From Homarus americanus (Eukaryota > Arthropoda > Malacostraca > Decapoda > Nephropidae), in NCBI RefSeq assembly GCF_018991925.1, contig NW_024729645.1:248001-312000 (forward strand): DNA of 64,000 nt, written 5' to 3'. How positions within the stretch are numbered: the stretch's first letter is position 1; each line of letters starts with the position of its first letter. Below are positions 12,300-24,290 of this stretch, one piece after another. Under the pieces are notes generated by a model. That model did not search any database. It saw only the letters and a list, made by a program, of their open reading frames with translations, and was not told the DNA's origin. The translations under genes were made by a program, and so were the position numbers.

Positions 12300-12420
12300 T
12301 GTCTGACGTCACGCAGTAAGAGGACGCGGACCAATCAGCGCACGCCACGCCCTCATCCATGTGTATTCTGCCAGGTCGCCGGGCAGACCTCTGCTCTATA
12401 GCCTCTGGGGTGTTAGACAA
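12300..12420. promoter_or_regulatory. Candidate regulatory segment with CRE palindrome and CCAAT box
   Basis: The full CRE palindrome TGACGTCA is at 12304-12311, and CCAATCAGCG begins at 12331. Both lie in a locally CpG-richer segment inside AT-rich DNA, with a TATA-like CTCTATAGCC about 70 bp further on. These are known motifs of CREB/ATF and NF-Y binding. That they act as a promoter here is inference, and no adjacent transcript is visible. Confidence 0.25.
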
Positions 12421-12965
12421 AATCGGATTGCGTGGTGGTCACAGCCCAGTGTTGTGTTGGTTGTACTGTACACACCGACGGACACAGCGTCACCCTGTTC
12501 TACGTTTTTAAAGCCTTTGTGATGGATGGAAGTGTAAAGTTATAGTATCTTCCTGCGTGTACGAGTGTGTATGTACGTAATACACATGTGTATATACCGT
12601 ATATGCATGGATAACGTAGGTATACATATAAATGCAAGTACTACGTATGTATAAATGCTCTGTATTATGTACTTTACGTATACATGATTGTAAGTTAGAG
12701 AGAGAGGGGGGGACGATCTACCTACGTTAAATAAACATCTAATTAAACCTAAAACGTATAAGAGAAAGATTGAGAGACAAATAACCGAAGCTAAATAAAC
12801 GTGTAATTCAACCTAACACAATCTAAGAGTGTATCTCAAGTACCCGTGACCCCAACCACCATCACACAGCAACACCTCTGCCTCTGCTTCTCTCTCTCTC
12901 TCACTGTTATCACCGTTGATTCTTATTCTCCTCCTTAATAACGCTTTATTTTCTGTTTTGCTTTG
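12421..12965. other. No gene seen
   Basis: AT-rich with TACGTA/ATGTGTATA clusters (about 12545-12680) and a (CT)n run near 12892. Two near-identical phrases, CTAAATAAACRTSTAATT at about 12726 and 12790, suggest a short local duplication. Confidence 0.4.
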
Positions 12966-13290
12966 CCGTGGCTGGTGGTGCTGCTGCTTGAGAAGAATCT
13001 AGTAGTGGTGGTTAAGGTGGGGGTGGTGCTTGAGGTGGGGGTGGTGGTGCTTGAGGTGAGGGTAGTGGTGCTTGAAGTGGAAGTTGAGGAGATGAGGGTG
13101 GTGGTGCTTGAGGTGAAGGTGGTTAGGGTGGTAGTACTTGAGGTGGAGGTGGTTAGGGTAGTGGTACTTGAGGTGGTGGTGGTGGTGGTGGTGGTACTTG
13201 AGGTGAAGGTGGCAGTAGTGAGGGCGGTGCTTGAGGCGGAGGTAGAGGAGGTGAAGGTGGTGGCAGTACCTGGAACTGGAGGTATATTTG
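12966..13290. repeat. GGTGGT-rich repeat, core CTTGAGGTGGAGGTGGT
   Basis: Irregular tandem variants of GTGGTGCTTGAGGTGRRGGT with a pure GGTGGT stretch near 13173. The plus strand is G-rich and could form G-quadruplexes. Plus-strand (VVVLEV) and minus-strand (LKYHHPN) frames are both open, hence not coding. Confidence 0.9.
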
Positions 13291-13530
13291 CTCATTAAAG
13301 GTCGGGGGTTTGTGCTGGGTTCAAAACACCCGACTGAGAGATTCCACTAAACCCTGTTGTTGAGGTGCTGTTGCTGGCGCTGTTCTTAGGAGTGACATTA
13401 CTACTGTTGGTGCTGTTACCGTTCATGCTCCTCCTCCTCCTCCTCCTGCTGGTCTGGCGTAGATGGAGGTATTGCCGGGAAACAGCAGGTATATTTGCTC
13501 ATTAAGGTCTGGGGGTTAAAACACGTGCTT
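13281..13530. repeat. Local duplication of GGTATATTTGCTCATTAA
   Basis: GGTATATTTGCTCATTAA(A)GGTC followed by GGGGGTT and AAAACAC recurs at about 13281 and 13491. This marks a duplicated segment of about 210 bp around a (CTC)n run at 13429-13448. Confidence 0.75.
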
Positions 13531-13678
13531 GGGTGAGCGAGACTGCAGCCGACCCGGGCATTGTGGGGGGGACGGTGTTGACTCAACCTGTCATTATGAA
13601 CCGGGATATGTTTGTTTTGCTTTCGCCATTGGACAGCGCCTTTCTGCCTCTGCCTCCATGATCGGGTTGTTTGAGTTT

Positions 13679-13740
13679 GGATTACACACACGGCCGATAT
13701 ATCATCCTAAGCGTCCATCTGTCTGCGAGAACATCATCAT
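13679..13740. repeat. Left direct repeat flanking the 33-bp array
   Basis: GATTACACACACGGCCGATA then TATCATCCTAAGC resembles a diverged copy at about 14470-14535 (GATTACACACTTGCCGGGCC then ACTATATCATCCTAGGC). The minisatellite lies between the two. Confidence 0.7.
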
Positions 13741-13792
13741 CCTTCCCATCACTCTGCTGAACGTTCACCATAGCTAAGATCTTTTCTGAATT

Positions 13793-14409
13793 ACAAAATC
13801 ATCGTCCTAACCTTCCCTTCTAACTGTCTACCAAATCATCACCCTAACCTTCCCTTCTGTCTACCAAATCATCACCCTAACCTTCCCTTCTGTCTATCAA
13901 ATCATCACCCTAACTATCCCTTCTGTCTTCCAAATCATCACCCTAACCTTCCCTTCTGTCTACCAAATCATCACCCTAACCTTCCCTTCAGTCTACCAAA
14001 TCATCACCCTAACCATCCCTTCTGTCTTCCAATCATCTAATCACCAAATCATCATCCCAACCTTCCCTTCTGTCTACCAAATCATCACCCTAACCATCCC
14101 TTCTGTCTACCAAATCATCACCCTAACTTCTGTCCCTTCATATCTGTCTACCAAATCATCAAACCATCCCTTCTGTCTACCAAATCATCACCCTAACCTT
14201 CCCTTCTATCTGTCTACCAAATCATCATCCCAACCTTCCCGTCTGTCTACCAAATCATCATCCCAACCTTCCCTTCTGTCTACCAAATCATCACCCTAAC
14301 CTTCCCTTCTATCTGTCTACCAAATCATCATCCCAACCTTCCCTTCTGTCTACCAAATCATCACCCTAACCATCCCTTCTGTCTTCCAAATCATCACCCT
14401 AACCTTCTA
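13793..14409. repeat. 33-bp minisatellite, about 18 copies
   Basis: Units of 33 bp (13861 to 13894): CTACCAAATCATCACCCTAA followed by CCTTCCCTTCTGT. Common variants are CCTAACCAT, ATCATCCCAACC and an inserted ATCTGTC. Stop codons interrupt it and there is no coding potential. Confidence 0.95.
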
Positions 14410-14469
14410 TTCAGCCTGCTACATCACCACCCTCATCATCCTAAGCTGGGATCCCGTCACTTGAGGTAT

Positions 14470-14540
14470 GATTACACACTTGCCGGGCCACTATATCATC
14501 CTAGGCTGCGTCACTGTGTCTGTTAGAACAATATTTATCA
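14470..14540. repeat. Right direct repeat flanking the 33-bp array
   Basis: Diverged counterpart of 13679-13740, ending in GTTAGAACAATATTTATCA where the left copy has GCGAGAACATCATCATC. Confidence 0.7.
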
Positions 14541-14617
14541 TTATATTACTGTCTCTCACGGCTCCTTCGCTCACATAACAAAAATATTAAGTAAAAAACA
14601 TCAATAAATGTTCAGGT

Positions 14618-14945
14618 TTAAGTTAGGTTTAGGTTAGGTTGGGTTGGGTTAGGTTATGTTGGGTTGGGTTGGGTTTACGTGGTCATACTTGGTCAAATTT
14701 GATTTACCAGTGATAATTTACCTAATTTACAACCATCTGCTGTTTCTTTGTTTACTGTCGGTCAGCTGTTTTCAATCTATCATCGAACAGCTGTTTACTT
14801 AACCTAATCTAAACTGACCCAATTCATCTAACCTAACCTACCCTACCTATCGCATCTAACCTAACCTGACCAACCTATCTCAACTGACCTGACCCATCTA
14901 CAAGCGACCTAATCTAACCTACCTTAACTCACTCAACCTAACCTT
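14618..14945. repeat. Inverted pair of degenerate TTAGG-like runs
   Basis: The plus strand reads GGTTAGGTTGGGTTGGGTTA at 14630-14690 and CTAACCTAACCTACCC-type sequence at 14825-14945, so the two blocks face each other across about 130 bp. TTAGG is the ancestral arthropod telomere repeat. These are degenerate interstitial copies, not a telomere. Confidence 0.75.
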
Positions 14946-15164
14946 CCCTACCCATACTACTCTCAACGCCTCTATCACTATTTCACTCTTACACTTGACT
15001 GTCCCGTTCGTGTAGGGAGTGAGGCAGTGTAACACCTGGACTGAGGGGGAGGGGGAGGGGGGATTTACATAATGAAGAAGCCAAGTTCAGAGGAGTGACT
15101 CATTCGCTGTAGGGTCTAGTCCAGCCACCATGATGCACCAGAAGTCCTACAGACCTCAAAACAG

Positions 15165-15350
15165 TGTAAAAACAAATATATATATTTCCCCGGACAAAAT
15201 CCCATTCGTACACAAATCCATCGATGTAAATTTCCACTTGGGCAAAACCGCATTCGTGCTAAATCCCCATTTGGGTAAAATCTCATTTGAGAACATTCCT
15301 ACCGCGACAAAATTCTATTGGGTAAAAATCCCAATACAGATGAATCAACC
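15165..15350. repeat. GGACAAAATCCCATT-type degenerate repeat, locus 1
   Basis: Variants of CCGGACAAAATCCCATTCG recur about every 32 bp. The same core appears near 23.1-24.3 kb and 41.0-41.3 kb. A 106-residue frame starts at 15130 in good context but simply translates this repeat, and I do not call it. Confidence 0.7.
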
Positions 15351-15450
15351 ACAAAATTTCCAAATTGACCAAATCGGGGGGGGGGAGATATTTAATTTCG
15401 AAATTAACAAAATCTTTAATAATAATAATAATAATACCTTCGAACAATAA

Positions 15451-16870
15451 AATAACCGGATATCCTAAATCTGAAATCCTTAAAGACATGACAAGAGAAA
15501 CTGCTGAAATTCCACACCAGAGGAAGCTGCCAGGAAAGAGAAGACAGTGTTCAGTAAGGCAGCGTTACACTCGGCAAATTATACTCATCCTCTCCCTTGG
15601 TGAAGTGTCCGAGAGACTCAACCACCATCACCACTACCACAGTCGAGTTACACTGTCAACAACGTCAACATGTTTCTTAAAAACTGCAATAACAACTGAT
15701 CTCAATAATCTACCTTAACCTAACTTAATGACGCTATCCCTATCCACCTAAAACATAATTAACTTGATCTAAACTGACCTGACCTGACCTACTCCAAGCT
15801 TAATGCATTCTCTACATCTCATCCTTCATGGTCCAGTGACAAACAAAAGGACAGTCATAAAAAAACAAATAATACGTTTTAAGCCGATTCCGTCGCCACT
15901 TTAACCCAGACTCATACAGCACCAAGAGAGACTGAAGTGTTTGAGTTACCAGAATGACCCTAACCTTCAATATCTGGCTTAGCAACCGAGGATAGTCGAG
16001 ATATTACTCAGATCCATCTACACATATTTTAACCCCAACACAACAAAATAAACAACTATCAATTATATGTGAAAAATACCCCCCAAAATATCCTCGCATA
16101 TGAGATTAATTAAATTGAACGTTACGTAATATTACTAATCTACCATCTCTCCCAAACTGAACAAAAGACGGGGGAATATTTCAACTACATCATTTGACTT
16201 GTACACACACTCAACTCCCTATCACTTACAGCTAATTACTTTCCCGGTTTCATTTATTTCCAAGATAAAAGTTAAACCCGAGTAACTTTTTTTTGGTGAC
16301 GAGACAACAGCTTTACCCCTGTAACTCCCGTATGCTTCACTCACTTACAAACACATTACTTGGTCAACTCCCACGGTGGTGAACTATCCCGCTAAGCTTC
16401 TCCCCACTCAACTTTTTGGCTTCCCTAGCAACCGTTCGTACAAGTTGATTGGCTGTTGGTTGCTATGTGAGTCGCGATTCCGTATCACCTTATTTACAGC
16501 CTTAAACATATATATATTTCTCCAGATTAATATTTGTCGATATGGCGCCACAGCTCACTTCACAACCAAATCTTACGTAAATTATAGCAGGTGCAATAAT
16601 ATACAACCCTGTCTATGTGTTAGTGTGTTCCTTATGCATTTCCACAATTTTGAAGATAAAGCTGATATTTGGTAGGGAGGTGCGGGTGACCTTGGGAATG
16701 GTCATGCGTCCCCAATAGCCTGGTTAACTCATCTAGTACTGAACTAAATACTGTACGAGTGACAGTTCCCGCCATGATCTACCAATAACTTCCATACTGT
16801 GTACTTCACTTTGTAACAGACGACTGGAAGATGTGAGACTATGAGGCTCCTCTTATTATACAAACCAGAA
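15451..16870. other. No gene seen; short CCTAA-like runs
   Basis: AT-rich sequence with CCTTAACCTAACTTAA-type runs at about 15712-15790. At 16429-16467 TAGCAACC and GGTTGCTA form an inverted pair around GATTGGCTG (an inverted CCAAT box). This might be a regulatory site, but nothing else supports it. Confidence 0.45.
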
Positions 16871-17011
16871 ATCACCTGAAGATTAGACACCCCACTTATC
16901 TCACCTGTTGATTAAACACTCTAACACTATCTAGGGTTTAGGTTAGGTTAGTGTTAAGGTGTTTAATCATCACGTTTAATACTGTAAACTGGGGTGCCAT
17001 TTTCAGGTGAT
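16871..17011. mobile_element. MITE-like hairpin element with TTAGG core, copy 1
   Basis: A 141-bp element with perfect 10-bp terminal inverted repeats ATCACCTGAA / TTCAGGTGAT, extended imperfectly inward (GATTAGACACCCC against GGGGTGCCATTT). Inner arms GATTAAACACTCTAACACT (16910-16928) and its 17/19-matching reverse complement (16950-16968) enclose GGGTTTAGGTTAGG. It has no coding capacity and I could not confirm a target-site duplication. Two more copies lie at 18.4 and 38.9 kb. Confidence 0.75.
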
Positions 17012-18275
17012 ACCAAATTAGCACTTAGTAATTTGTTGTGGATCTACTAGACTCTGAAAGGTTAACACAAATAATCTTTTAGGTTTACTACTGTGAGACT
17101 TAGCACTTTCCAATGTACTGACAAAACAACTACAATACAGTTACTGTTTTGTCATTAATGCTTATTGGCATAACAAAGTAGTATGGGGATCTTTACAACA
17201 ACTTACAAAATAATAATAGTAATATTTTCTGTTTACTCCTCAAAGACCTTTCTGCTGTGGGGTGGTTGGGGAGGGGAGGGAAGGAGGCAACACACACACA
17301 CTACTACAGATCCTCCCTCCACTCACTAATATAACACGTGTAATCTCCTATAGTGGTTTTCCTCCACCACATGAACTAACCCAACACCTCCCCCCTCCCC
17401 CTAGTATACTGTACACTTGTCGCTTCGTACAGCACCAGCAGCAGCCACATCCTACCCCTTATACACTAGTCAACAACACATTCTCTATATACCACACACC
17501 GCTGTCTCCTAAGTGATCACCCTCCCCTTCTATCCCCACTATCCCATCTCCACCAAGGACACACACACACACACGGACACACTCTTTTTACCAATCGTCC
17601 ATTTTCCATTCTCTCTATTTACCTATGTGCCACACCATCTTGTTTTCCGTGTTGTGGCTTCACTGCTGCATCGTATTCACCCCCCCCATAACATTTACTC
17701 TTCCACTACACACTATCCCGAAGCTACTGACTTATTTCTTTCTCTTGCTTCCACACGCCATGTTTAACACCCCTACATTATATAGTAATGTCGACTTAAT
17801 TATGCCCGTGTACATCTCTCTCTCTCTCCACAAATTTCTCAATGCTGTTATTACCTTCTTTTCCTAACCTGGTCTGTGATTCACCTACTCACTGTTCCCT
17901 CTGCAGACACATCCAATACCATAATACTTCTCTGTTTTATCGTTCTACTTTTCTTCACATTCACTGTTTATCTTCATCCTACAGTAGTACACATTCTTCT
18001 AAACTCATTCATTCGGATATGTAACTTTTTTTGTCACCCGCCAAGGCGTTATCATCGACTAATAACAGCTCAATCACATCCCATTTACACCCTTTGTCCT
18101 TATCAATTAATAACAACAACAATAATAATAATCCCCATAAAAATACTTCCACACTCCCAGGTAAAATTTAATACCGTCTCCATTTCTTACTTTGGATTTA
18201 ATTTCCATAATATACCAGAACTGTCGTGTTATGTGAAACTTCTGGTACAATGCCTTACACTTTGCCTTTATAATG
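17012..18275. other. No gene seen; pyrimidine-rich and AT-rich DNA
   Basis: Includes a C/T-rich segment at 17300-18100 with many short frames, none with a recognisable domain, and a (CA)n run at about 17560. Confidence 0.5.
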
Positions 18276-18281
18276 AGAGAG

Positions 18282-18327
<46 letters not shown>

Positions 18328-18338
18328 TGTGTGTGTGT
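18276..18338. repeat. Compound (GA)n-(TG)n microsatellite
   Basis: A GA run of about 24 repeats followed by about six TG repeats. Confidence 0.96.
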
Positions 18339-18418
18339 CTCTTGTTAAATCGAGAAAGAGGCTTAAGAGTGAAGAAAAAACGAAAAAAAAAAATTTACTC
18401 ATAACTAACTGTATTTTA

Positions 18419-18562
18419 AATCACCTGAAAATTTGACACCTTATATCACCTGAAGATTATCCACCCTAATGCTACCTGGAGGGGGGGGGGTAGGTTAGGT
18501 TAGGTTGACGTTGTGGTGGTCACTTTTAAGTTGATATAAACTGTGGTGTAATATTCATGTAA
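18419..18562. mobile_element. MITE-like hairpin element with TTAGG core, copy 2
   Basis: Starts AATCACCTGAAAATTTGACA, repeats TCACCTGAAGATTATCCACC internally, has a core GGTAGGTTAGGTTAGGTTG, and ends GGTGTAATATTCATGTAAT, a diverged inverted copy of the start. Same order of parts as copy 1. Confidence 0.65.
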
Positions 18563-19388
18563 TACAATATTTTTTTTTATTTATCTAGAGAAACACAGTA
18601 ATAAGCTCAACTAGCCACCCATCACGTAACCCCCCCCCCCAGCTGTGATGAGTAACATGACGGTGATAATACTCAACATGAACACTCTTGTCTAACCAAA
18701 CATTCTACCTGTCTCTATGTTAAATGGCAACCACGACTATTTTTTATAAGTATTATACTCACTGAACTTTGAGTAATTTGCATGTCATATATATTCACTC
18801 TATTATATATTCTCGTATCATATTTATCATCAGATTCAATCCCTTTTATTTTCTATTTTTAGTCCGTCAATATAATTATTATATTATACCTGATTCACCA
18901 CCTCCCATTATATTCTTTCTATAATACCACGTTCAATATTATTTTTTCTACCATGTCTGCTTTTAAAAAATTATCTACGCATTAATAACATAAATGTACA
19001 AATGTTGAATCACAGTTTTTATATATCCTCTTATAATAGTGTTAAGTTAACCATTGTCATTACTTCCCTCACACTACGAAGGCCAAACTGTATATACAAT
19101 CTGAGACCATCATCACATGTAACTGACCGAGCACTATGGAGCAGATACTATGACAGCTATAGTTATGATAAGTTCCCATTGTGTTGCGGCTGATCAGCAT
19201 GTAAACACCAGCCAGCTCGCCCCCTCCCCTGCCTTGTCTTTCACTGGGAATGACGCTGCTCCTCTAAGCCCCCCCCACGGAGTCAATACCTTGCTAAGCT
19301 CGTGTAAGCTGAGGTATAAACAGAAACTTGTAAATACACACATTTTGTACTTTAATATGTGATGATTTATTATATATGGTCGGGAAGT
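18563..19388. other. No gene seen
   Basis: AT-rich sequence without recognisable genes. A GC-richer patch at 19190-19300 (CCAGCTCGCCCCCTCCCC) has no open domain. Confidence 0.45.
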
Positions 19389-21140
19389 GTTCACCCATAC
19401 ACACAACCACACTACCACCATCATTACCAAGTCTCCCCCTACCACAACCAACCACCACCATCATTACCAACCACCACCACCATCATTACATCATAACCAA
19501 CCACCACCACCACTACTCTACAACACATTTATCACCATTACTATATACCACTATAAACAATACACTACCATATCCCTACCACCACACTACCACTTCACAT
19601 CAACACACTACCACCACACATCATCACCACAATTACCACTTCACAGCATCATTCCAATTACCACTTCACAGCATCATCACACTAACACTTCATCACCACA
19701 CTACCATTTCACATCATCACCACACTCCCACCACACAGCATCATCACACTACCAGTTCACGTCACCATACTACCACTATCACAGCATCACCACAATTACC
19801 ACTTCACATCACACTACCACTTCACATCATCACCATACTACCACCTCACATCATCACACTACCACTTCACAGCATCACCACAATGACCACTTCACATCAC
19901 CACACTACCACTTCACATCACCTCACATCACCACACTATCACTTCACATCACCACACTCACATCACCACACTATCACTTCACTACCACCTCACATCACCA
20001 CCCTATCACTTCACATCACCATACTACCACCTCACATCATCACCACACTATCACTTCACATCACCACACTACCACCTCGCATCATCACCACACTTACCAC
20101 TTCACATCACCACACTACCACCTCACATCAGCACACTATCACTTCACATCACCACACTACCACTTCACATCACCACACTACCACCTCGCATCATCACCAC
20201 ACTTACCACTTCACATCACACACTACCACCTCACATCAGCACACTATCACTTCACATCACCACACTACCATCACATCACCACACTATCACTTCACATCAC
20301 CACACTATCACTTCACATCATTACCACAATTACCACCTCACATCACCACACTACCAATTCACATCACACTACCACTTCACATCACCACACTATCACTTCA
20401 CATCATTACCACAATTACCACTTCACATCACACTATCACTTCACATCATTACCACAATTACCACCTCACATCACCACACTACCAATTCACATCACACTAC
20501 CACTTCACATCACCACACTATCACTTCACATCATTACCACAATTACCACTTCACATCACCACACTACCACCTCACATCATCACCACAACAGACTACCACC
20601 ACATACCACTATAATAACATCACCTGACATCATAATACGCCTCAATCACCACACACAAGGCATCACACTACAACTACACCACTACCACACCACCATATTA
20701 ACACCATATATCACTACCGCATCACTAATTACCCTACAATACTACCACACCAGCACCACCCATCACTACCACACTAATCACGACACACCATCAAAATACC
20801 ATAACTAGTCACTACACGCGAACACCACACCACCAATATCACCATACACCTTAACCAAAATCACCATACAATGTCAGCACACTAACATGCATCACTACAC
20901 TATCACTTCACTATCAAACCATCACCACACTACCACCATCCCCATGAACTATCAAAACACTACCACAATCACTATACATCACTATCGTCATAACAGTACC
21001 ACCATCACCATACACTCACTACACTGTCACTACCTACTTACACCATCACACTACCACTGCCGCCGCCACCACACTTCCACTATCACCATCCGACTACTAT
21101 CACCATACACTACCACTATCACACCATCACCATTGCTTTG
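19389..21140. repeat. CATCACCAC-type minisatellite, about 1.75 kb
   Basis: G-poor array of variants of ACTTCACATCACCACACTA at a period near 21 bp. It is tightest from 19860 to 20590 and looser (CACTACCACCAT) at both ends. Two plus-strand frames above 400 residues (His/Thr/Ser) overlap in different phases and are repeat artefacts. The minus strand is GGTG/GATG-rich. Confidence 0.93.
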
Positions 21141-21225
21141 TAACAAATCCCACGAGCCGTCACCAGCACTACGGCAAAAGGGTGAGCCGGCACAAATGTA
21201 TAAATGTATAAATGCAAAAGCAGAG

Positions 21226-21520
21226 CGGCGTGTGTTGGGGAGGGAGGTTAGGGAGAGGGAACAAGGGGAGGTGGGGAGGGGGTAGTGAGGGGAACAAGGG
21301 AGGGTAGAGAGAGGGAGCAAGGGAGAGAAGGGAGGGAGAGGGAAGGATGGAGGGAACAAGGGGGAGGAGGGAGGGAGAGAGGAGGAAACAAGGGAGAGAA
21401 ATAGAAATGGGAAGGGAGAGAGGGAGTGAAGGGACGGGGGCAGGGAGGACAGGGAGAGGACTGGGGCAAGGAGGGTTAGGGACTGGGGGCAGTTAGGGAG
21501 AGGGATGGAGGGGAGGGGGG
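21226..21520. repeat. Polypurine GGGAGAG-rich tract
   Basis: Almost pure purine on the plus strand with variants of GGGAGAGAGGGAGCAAGGGA. Follows the G-poor array after about 85 bp. Confidence 0.9.
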
Positions 21521-21524
21521 GAGC

Positions 21525-22888
21525 GCAATTCACGTTAGGACTGGAAATTCTGAAGCCAGGCTCGAGCGCGTCGTTCACAGTGTCGGGGTGGAGGGCGTGC
21601 TAAGCGGGGTCTCTGTACCTGCGTTTGTTCAACAAGGATGAATTTATCAACATTTTATATCTTTCATGCTCCCCTACTCCATCATTACACCTTATTTATA
21701 TATCTCTACCTCATTTTTTCTATTTTTTTTAGTGATCAATCGTTACCGGGGGTTAATGATTAGTGTACACTTGAGCAATATTCATTTTAACATGTACACT
21801 ATTTTGTTTCGCGGGGGAGCTGATATATATCCGACAACGCTGGTTAATTTATTCCTGGCCGGTAATATGACAAGTTAGGAACAAAAATCATTGGCTTTTG
21901 TCCAGCACACGACGACTCCCAAACACATTGTATTATCACCATACCGTCATGTTGTGGTGCTATATCTCCCGATACTTACATCACAACAATATACAGTACA
22001 ACAAAAACAAATACCCAAAATATTATCTAAGCTTCCTTAAAACAGATTTAATTTAATTATATCTACATACTTTATCATGGATCAAGATATGCATTTATTT
22101 CAAACGACTTAAAAAAAATGCGCGCGATAGGAAACAATTTTGACCTGTAGTGAGAGCAAGAGGAGACTTGGCAGAGCTGCGCTAATGACTGAGCAGCGTG
22201 GCAACGTCGCACCGCCGACCAATCAATAGAGAGCAGCCACGGGAATGATCACCAAATTCTCCAGGAAAATTCATATGATATAAGACGAATTACGTCAAAA
22301 TTATTTCTTTATATCATCCCAACTATAACAGAAATTGACGGGTTTAATAATCTGTGAAACATTCAGAACACAAAAATAGACAGAACTCCGTCGAAAACCG
22401 TCGCCAAAACTCAGAGAACGCAACACTAAGGCACCTGAAACGAACCATTCTGAAAATTTACCTTACGAAATCATATGAAATTCTCCCTGGTTGCGGCAAC
22501 GTTGGCGGCGGCGGAGGACGCGAGTTGCCAGGTTGGCGCGCGTCGAGCAGGAGCGTCGACCTTATGTCCCTCCTGCCATAAGGCTCACATTGCCTCAACA
22601 CTACCCAGAGTTTCCACCCATTCAGCTGAGCTCGGTTCATACACTCTTGCTCGCGAGCTTCTCTTCAATAGAACTTATTCCTGAGAGAGAGGCTTTTAAA
22701 TAACATTAATAAACCAACGACCCTACATAATAACGAAACAAATCCAACGCAAGAATTAATAAAGATGGAGATGGGGCAAAAATTATTATTAATTCCGGGT
22801 GTAGGTAGTAATGGCGCCTCGCCCACTGATAATAAGATAAAGTAACTGTGGCACATATTGGTCTGCCTCCCTCTCCCTCCCTGCCTAC
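21525..22888. other. No gene seen; CpG-richer patch at 22.18-22.56 kb
   Basis: Mostly AT-rich. A patch with CCAATCAATAGAG at 22219 and a GC/CpG-dense block GGTTGCGGCAACGTTGGCGG (22488-22507) with GTTGGCGCGCGTCGAGC downstream could be regulatory. I cannot connect it to a gene. Confidence 0.4.
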
Positions 22889-23035
22889 ACTGTGGAGGGA
22901 GGGGGAGGGAGGAAGAGGAGGAGGAGAAGGAAGAGCAAGAGAAGCAACAGGACGAGGAGAAGGAAGGGGAAGAGGAAGAAGAGAAGGGGAGGAACTAGAG
23001 GTAAAGAAATAAAAGGAAAGTTCACAAGGGGAAGA
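22889..23035. repeat. Polypurine GGAAGAGGAGG tract
   Basis: Low-complexity purine-rich stretch. The Arg/Lys-rich frame over it is not credible as a gene. Confidence 0.85.
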
Positions 23036-23084
23036 CAGGACAAGAGAACCACTGCGACACCTCAACAACACTAAACAAGACGTG

Positions 23085-24065
23085 AACAAAATCCAATTAG
23101 TGGTAAAAAAAACATTGAGTACAGTACAAAATCCTAATAAAAGTACAAATCCCCAAATAGAAAATTCCAACAGACAAAATATAACGAAGAAAAAAAATCC
23201 AATAATACTAACAATAAAGCCCCAATAAATAAAGCGGACAAAATTTCATTACGCAGACATGATCTCAATACCCGAACAAAAACCCTAATAAGTGAAGAAA
23301 ATCCCATTACGCGGACAGACTCGCACAAATAAGCAAAGAAAGATAAGTATTAAACAAAAATACCAAGATTAAAAAAAAATATGGACAAAATCTTACCAGA
23401 AAAATAGACAAACTGTGATTTAAGTAAACAAAATCCCAATAAAAAGAAAACAAATCCCTAATAATAGTGGACAAAATTCGAACGAGTTAGCAAAATCCCA
23501 ACAGATGAAAAATATGACAAAAATCCATTGACGAAAATTAAAAAAAATCCTAGTAAAAGGGTAAACACAAATCCTCAAATGAACTTTAATCCTAATGACT
23601 GTACAAAACCTAAAAATGAAAACAATTACGGGTACCAATAACAAAGTAGATACATTCCAAGTAGACAAAGTCCCAAAAAGTAGTCAAAAACACCAAAAGT
23701 AAACAAAATTAACCCAAAAGTAGACAAAACCTCCCCAAAAGTACACAACCCCACCCAAAAACAGACAAATCCCCCAAAAGTAAACAAAAAAAACCACAAA
23801 GTAGACAAAATTCCCCAAAGTAAACAAACCCCCACAAATCGGACAAAATACAAATAACAAGGAAAAAATTCTCATGAAACAAAATCAGAATTTGGACATA
23901 ATCGCATACGTCAAATATCCTTATAGTGGACAAAATCCCAGTAACATGGTAAACAAGTCACAAAACACGAGAAACAAAAAGTTTATAAAATTCCAATAAA
24001 GTAGTTACAAATTTCTAAATACAAAATGCCAGTAATGGTCAAATTCTCAATAAAATGAACAGGAC
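23085..24065. repeat. GACAAAATCCC-type degenerate repeat, locus 2
   Basis: About 1 kb in which (G/T)(A/G)ACAAAAT(C/T)CC(A/C)A(A/T) recurs every 25-40 bp, badly diverged. The minus strand therefore reads as Phe/Val/Leu-rich frames (for example CLLLG-type) without domain meaning. Belongs with loci at 15.2, 24.1 and 41.0 kb. Confidence 0.7.
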
Positions 24066-24084
24066 TAAAAATTAACTGAAGGAA

Positions 24085-24290
24085 TTTACAAATGGAGAAA
24101 ATTTTGTCCAGCGGAAAATTACCCAATTGAGATTTTCTTTAGTGGGATTTCTATCTAGTGGGATTTTCTCTGGTTGTAAAAAATCCAGTAATAATTTGAC
24201 CCAGTGAGATTTTGACCTGTTGGCTATACCTGTCCAAAGGGAAATTGCGTGATGGGATTTTTGTCGGGTCGGAATAGCAGTCCAGACGGA
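24085..24290. repeat. GACAAAATCCC-type repeat in inverted orientation, locus 3
   Basis: Here the plus strand carries the reverse complement (ATTTTGTCC, AGTGGGATTTC, GATGGGATTTTTGTC), so the motif flips strand within about 50 bp of the end of locus 2. Confidence 0.7.

Noticed and set aside
13793..14409. CRISPR-like array (33-bp period)
   Set aside because: The units are contiguous with no unique spacers, and the context is eukaryotic; it is a minisatellite.
14618..14700. True telomere end
   Set aside because: The TTAGG-like repeats are degenerate, short and followed by 49 kb of other sequence.
15130..15450. 106-residue frame beginning in good context (CCACCATGATG)
   Set aside because: Its body is the dispersed ACAAAATCCC repeat and ends in an (AAT)n run; no domain.
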